NCBI GenBank assembly: GCA_019454045.1
Contig: SKCR01047736.1
Span: forward strand, 1 to 64,000
Reading direction: 5' to 3'
Source of the DNA: Zanthoxylum bungeanum
Taxonomy: Eukaryota; Streptophyta; Magnoliopsida; Sapindales; Rutaceae
DNA length: 64,000 nt
The position numbers and the translations under genes are program-made. Shown in pieces: positions 59,758 to 64,000 of the stretch (its first letter is position 1; every line of letters begins with the position of its first letter). The notes under the pieces were generated by a model. That model was not told where the DNA came from. It saw only the letters and a program-made list of their open reading frames with translations, and ran no database searches.

Positions 59758-62543
59758 ATGCGCCATTATTCACAGTCATTTTTATCATGTTTAATATTGC
59801 TATTGCTTTGTTCCAATGTCTCTAGAGCTTTGGATTGTAAATTGAATAATGATGATCCACTTAAAGTTGCATATAGCATCACTGTATCTCGTTCTGGTGG
59901 GGGAAACTTCACAAAGATTCAAGATGCCATTAATTTCATTCCTGTTAACAACAATCAGTGGATACGCATCCAAATTAGTCCTGAAACATATCAGTAAAAA
60001 CCCTATTTAGCTATTTGATTATACACATTTAAATAAGTTATATGAGGTTATTGTATTAATTTGTTTGTTATGTACAGGGAAAAAGTTATAATTCCAGAGA
60101 ACAAACCATGCATTTTTCTTGATGGGGCAGGCAGTAAAGCCACAAAAATTCAATGGGGTGACCATGAGTCCACAATGAGTAGCTCAACTTTCACTTCCTT
60201 ATCCGAAAATTTTGTTGCCAGAGGCATTTTGTTTCAGGTAGACGGATTCTTTTTTTTTTTTTTTATCCCTCCGTTATTTAAATCATGTTTAGAATAAGGA
60301 TGATTGATACTTTTAAAAATCGAACCGGTGATTGAATCAATAATTTAAATGGTTTAATGAGTATTGATTAGATTGATTGAACTATTCTGATTTAACTGTA
60401 GACGTCATAAATAATTTTAATGAATTATAAAATATGTATTTTTATTTTTTGGTTTAAAAAATTAGGTTAAGAACCTTGAACGATTCACCAGCTTTATCGA
60501 TTTTGATTTGTTTTAACCAACTTTTTAACCTCTTAATTTTAGGTTTCAATTAGATCGAACTCACGATCGATTCAACCTGCTAATCCAATTTGATTTTAAG
60601 AACAACGCTTTCATTAATCTTAGAATTTGTTTCTACCACGTACATTCATCCCTCACAAATTTTTAATATCTCATTTCTTCCATGAAGTTAAAAACGTTAT
60701 CCGAAAAACATATTATCGAAGGGTTAATATGGCATCTTTTACGTACATTTACTATTCAAGAATATATCGAAGGGTTAAATTTAGGGGTGATCATGGTTTC
60801 GGGTCAAACCGTAATCCGATCCGAACCGCACCGACCCAAACTGCACCGCGTGGTTTGAAAAAAAAAATTAAAAATGATTTCGGGTCAATTGGAACCGAAC
60901 TGTAAATTTCGGGTCGGTGTGCGGTTTTGACCCAACCGCAATCCGAACTGCCCAAAATCTCAAATTTTGACTCGAACCGACTAAACCGCCGACCCACGTT
61001 CAAATTAGATATTATTTTATATTTCCTTCTTCTTTAACCATGAAATTTAAGATATTTAATGATCATATGACAATATGTAATGTATAAATGAAAATTATGT
61101 ATTTTTTCTCTTCAATTATTATGTGAAAACACACAAAATTTCCTTAAAAAAATTTATAATCCAAACCGCCGACCCGAACCGCCCAAACCGCTAAACTGTC
61201 AATCCGAACCGCCGCGGTTTTCCTTATCAAATTTGCGATTTCGGTTTCTAATTTCCCAAACCGCCAACCCGCGCGGTTTGAAGTGAAAAACGAAAAAACC
61301 AACCCGAACCGCACCGCGAACACTCTAGGGTTAATATCAATGTTTTAACATCATTGTTTTAACATCAGGAATGTGTACTAAAAATTTATCAAGAACACAA
61401 GTAAATTTGATATTTAATTTTTGTTTAACATGCAGAATACCTATAATGTACCGCCTACCTACCAAGACGGAGAGGAACTAAAACAAGCTTTGGCTGCAAG
61501 AATTTCAGGGGATAAATCCGCTTTCTATGGATGTAGCTTTTTAGGACTGCAAGACACCTTGTGTGACGACAAAGGCCGCCATTACTTCCATGAATGTTAC
61601 ATAGAAGGTGCAGTGGATTTCATTTTTGGCAATGGACAGTCAACTTATGATGTACGTATAAAAGAAGAATTATTTTTAATTAATTATTAGTTATTATTAC
61701 TATTGAAACACTAGCGTTAATAACATTGGCTTTGACTATAACTTTGTTAATAATCTTTCTATGATTTGCAGAAATGTGTAGTAAATGTTACGTTAAAAAA
61801 ATACCTTCCAGGAGAAGATTGTGGGTATATAACTGCTCAGGGGAGAGAGTCAGCAAATGATCCCACTGGTTTTGTGTTTCGAAGTTGTCAATTTCTTGGC
61901 AATGGTAAAGCTTATCTTGGAAGAGCTTATAGAGCATTTTCAAGAGTTATTATTGCTAATTCAGTGCTATCAGAAGTAATAGTACCTCAAGGTTGGAATG
62001 CTTGGAACTACGCTCAATCTGTGTAAGACTCTAATCTAGCTCTATGTTATTGTATATCTATTGAGGTTGAAACGAGACCATTAAATTTGGAGTCCAAATC
62101 TTCTGTCTCATCAATTGTGCTTCACTTCGTGCTCTACCAATCAAATTTGGACAACTAATATCTCTCATTAAATGAGAGGACAATTTGATTGGTGGAGTAT
62201 TAAAGTCAGAGTTCTCTCATTTAATGAGAGATATTAGTTGTCCAAATTTAATTGGTGGAGTACGAAGTGAAGCACAGTTGATGAGACAGAAGATTTGGAC
62301 TCTTAAACTTGAAACTTTTATTATTGAAACTTGAAATCGTTTAATACAAATTTGAAATATGACACTGGCAACTGCAGACAAAATATTGAATACGCAGAGA
62401 CACAATGCACTGGAGTTGGAGCAGACACTTCCAAGCGTGTGCCGTGGGAGAAGAAACTCAATGCTGGTCAGCTGAAAAATTATACGGATAATTCATTCAT
62501 AGACCAAGAAGGGTGGATGGCGAAACTACCCTCGGTCTTTTAA
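59758..62543 (+). CDS. Pectin methylesterase (pectinesterase), five exons
   Basis: Exons 59758-59993, 60078-60237, 61436-61651, 61772-62022 and 62378-62543 all have GT-AG introns and join in frame to 1029 nt (342 residues). The enzyme removes methyl groups from cell-wall homogalacturonan. The start at 59758 gives a signal peptide ([20 protein letters not shown]), so it is secreted. The upstream in-frame ATG-like starts would bury it. There is no N-terminal inhibitor (PRO) domain, so it is a type II enzyme of the short, PPME1-like kind. Visible motifs: [44 protein letters not shown] with the catalytic Asp, and LGRAY where many enzymes have LGRPW. Gene limits and splice sites are my reading. 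Expression cannot be judged; related genes are often pollen-specific. Confidence 0.9.
60782..61327 (+). mobile_element. hAT-like MITE in intron 2 of the pectin methylesterase gene
   Basis: It begins TAGGGGTGATCATGG. The reverse complement of its right end begins TAGAGTGTTCGCGGTGCGG, a near match to the same terminus type. Both flanks contain gggttaa (60772-60778 and 61328-61334), an imperfect 8-bp target duplication. The ends are rich in ccgaaccgc/gcggttcgg strings. It has no coding capacity (ORFs 60627-60905 and 60791-61003 are incidental). It accounts for almost half of the unusually long 1198-bp intron. Confidence 0.7.
62090..62302. repeat. Long inverted repeat (hairpin) in intron 4 of the pectin methylesterase gene
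   Basis: The left arm 62090-62178 (gagtccaaatcttctgtctc...) and right arm 62213-62302 (...gagacagaagatttggactc) are complementary over about 89 bp with very few mismatches, around a 34-bp loop. The loop itself repeats part of the arm (caatttgattggtggag). It could be a foldback MITE or a hairpin precursor of small RNAs. No target duplication was established. Confidence 0.85.
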
Positions 62544-62672
62544 AAATTTACTTTTAAACCACAACAATATAACCATTTAGTTTTAGCCTAGGCCAAAATA
62601 AGTTCCTAGCTATGCCGCTGGTTATGTTATTACTTATTTTGTGTCTTTATTGTTTTATCAATTTTATTCTCG

Positions 62673-62678
62673 AATAAA
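62673..62678 (+). terminator. Possible polyadenylation signal of the pectin methylesterase gene
   Basis: aataaa about 130 bp after the stop codon, followed by AT-rich sequence. Confidence 0.45.
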
Positions 62679-62954
62679 TAAAATTTCACATATTTTCTCC
62701 AATAGAATTTATTTCTCTCTAGTTTTAATTTATTCCTCATATTAAAAAGTGAGGAATAAATATTAATTCTAAATATAAAACAAATATTGTAGGTAATATG
62801 ATAAATAAATATAATCATCTGGACTTATTTATAATTTTGTCCATTAGTTATATTTACATATTGTAGCCATCCTGTGGAATTCTGTAAAAAATAGTTCTTT
62901 TAAAAGATTCTTACACACACACATATATTTTAAAAATTCTTAATTAACGTAAAA

Positions 62955-63170
62955 TAATGTAACATTGTTATTGCTTTCTTTCAATTTCTCTAGAGCTTTC
63001 GATTGTAAATTGAATAAGGCCAATCCATATACCATTACTGTATCTTATTCTGGTGGGGAAACATCACAAATATTGAAAAGGCCATTGATCAGTGGATACA
63101 TTCAAATTAGTCCTGAAATATATCAGTAAAACCCTAGCTAGCTATTTGATTGATTGATACACAAATTCAT
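62955..63170 (+). pseudogene. Broken duplicate of pectin methylesterase exon 1
   Basis: The sequence tctctagagctttcgattgtaa and what follows align with exon 1 of the gene (from about 59800) through its donor site and the first bases of intron 1 (cagtaaaaccctagctagctatttgat). Two deletions and several substitutions destroy the frame, and no later exons follow within 800 bp. It is the remains of a tandem duplicate about 3.15 kb downstream. Confidence 0.85.
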
Positions 63171-63440
63171 ACAGATGATTAATGTAAGAATATTTTCAAA
63201 ATTTGTGAGCTTGGTTAACCACCACAAGGGAATTCGATTAACCGCGGGACTATGGTAGTAAATAAAGTTACAAGTCATGTCAAGTTCTATTAATTATAGA
63301 ATTAAGTTCGACTAACCGCGACTATCACAATGAGCATGAGCATGTTGGAAATATCGAATTCGGGTACCCGAACTCATAAAGTATGGGAAAATGAATGAGT
63401 TCGGCATAATAATATATTCCAAATTTTGAACGGTCACTTA
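63171..63440. other. Intergenic, no gene seen
   Basis: AT-rich sequence with two similar strings (gattaaccgcgggactat and gactaaccgcgactatcac near 63236 and 63309). Nothing else is recognisable. Confidence 0.4.
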
Positions 63441-63446
63441 CCTTAG

Positions 63447-63497
<51 letters not shown>
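63447..63497. repeat. Poly-A and (AT)n microsatellite
   Basis: A run of A followed by about 35 bp of AT/TA repeats. The minus-strand ORF across it is low-complexity translation. Confidence 0.95.
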
Positions 63498-63499
<2 letters not shown>

Positions 63500-63501
<2 letters not shown>

Positions 63502-63645
63502 ACCCATGTAAACGATATGTTACATCATTCGAATATTTCATAAAAAAAATACCCATATAAATGATATGTTACATCATTCGAATATATCATAAAAAAAATA
63601 CCCATATAAATGATAGGTTACATCATTCGAAGATTTCATTTCACT
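63500..63645. repeat. 49-bp tandem repeat, three copies
   Basis: tacatcattcgaa recurs at 63521, 63570 and 63619, within units of the form tacccatataaatgatatgt...atcataaaaaaaa. The period is exactly 49 bp. Confidence 0.93.
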
Positions 63646-63730
63646 TAACGGTTTGTTGTTTTTTTTTTAAATTATTCAAATTCAAATTGAAAAGTGATAA
63701 CCGGCAATTTTATTATAAAAAGATTTAATG

Positions 63731-64000
63731 CCACAGTATAAGAAATTATATTTTTTGTGGCGAAAATTTAATGGAGAATTAAATTTCGTCACTAAATGTA
63801 GATTTTTAGTGGAGAAAAAATATTTTTAGCGGAGAAATTTTTTCTCCATTAATTGATATTACAAATTGGCGCCCCCGTCCTATTTTCGCGGCCTATTCAG
63901 CTACCAAAATAAAATTTTCTTTTTTCATTTACAGACCCAAAACATTGCTTCTTCCCCTACCACAAAACCTAATCCTCCATTTTTTTCTTCATCAAAAGAA
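63731..64000 (+). mobile_element. Probable CACTA-like terminus running off the window
   Basis: cacagtataagaaat near 63732 is a degraded form of CACTACAAGAAA. It is followed by repeats of tttagtggagaaa / ttagcggagaaattt in both orientations and then a leader-like, pyrimidine-rich stretch, the same layout as J and H. The subterminal motif differs (AGYGGAGAAA instead of AGCGTCGAAA), so this would be another family. The element body lies outside the window. Confidence 0.45.

Noticed and set aside
63325..63507. Minus-strand ORF with YIYIYI run
   Set aside because: It is low-complexity translation of the AT microsatellite and poly-A run.

Overview
The window is nuclear DNA from a eudicot plant, species not identifiable from the sequence alone. 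The evidence is Ty1/copia and Ty3/gypsy LTR retrotransposons with plant-type primer binding sites (TGGTATCAGAGC and TGGCGAC types), CACTA transposons with CACTACAAGAAA termini and a TNP2-type transposase, a hAT-like MITE, and one intron-containing pectin methylesterase gene. About 90 % of the window is nested, decayed mobile DNA, and the only intact-looking host gene is at 59.76-62.54 kb.

Left block (1-14.9 kb): three layers of copia nesting. The 3' half of copia A (1-3918) sits inside the 5' LTR of copia B (3919-12976, gag and pol recognisable but frameshifted). B in turn sits in the leader of a minus-strand copia C, of which the LTR and primer site remain (12977-14908).

Second block (14.9-21.55 kb): a plus-strand plant mobile domain (PMD) ORF remnant, a second short copia C fragment, and a minus-strand Ty3 element D of Tat/Ogre type (5' LTR, TGGCGAC primer site, gag and protease; no RT or integrase seen). 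Then comes the 5' end of a CACTA transposon (J, plus orientation) with subterminal TTTAGCGTCGAAA repeats.

Third block (21.55-36.1 kb): a minus-oriented LTR-like sequence (I) carrying about 13 copies of a 142-bp tandem repeat. The array is split by a full-length, heavily decayed copia (A2, 23972-33915) of the same family as A, with a near-perfect 5-bp target duplication. A plus-strand ORF start follows at 35.9 kb.

Fourth block (36.1-56.65 kb): copia E, whose 3' LTR is interrupted at 43356/55137. The interruption holds two Ty3 elements facing each other, a Tekay/Del-like chromovirus F (plus) and a Tat-like element G (minus). Both have lost their 3' portions and are fused at about 48.355 kb. 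G has gag joined almost directly to an integrase C-terminus, and a 3.5-kb LTR with three kinds of internal repeat.

Right block (56.65-64 kb): the 5' end of a second CACTA element (H, minus orientation) with a TNP2 N-terminal remnant and a long CA microsatellite, inserted in a copia pol fragment. The five-exon pectin methylesterase gene follows, with a hAT-like MITE in intron 2 and a long perfect-looking hairpin in intron 4. Beyond it lie a broken duplicate of the gene's exon 1, a 49-bp tandem repeat and a probable third CACTA-like terminus running off the window.

I found no tRNA, rRNA, CRISPR or operon structure. The most unusual signals are a leader block shared by a copia (E) and a gypsy (G) element, the head-to-head F/G fusion, antisense ORFs beside Tat-type elements, paired inverted CACTA 5' ends, and the intronic hairpin in the esterase gene.
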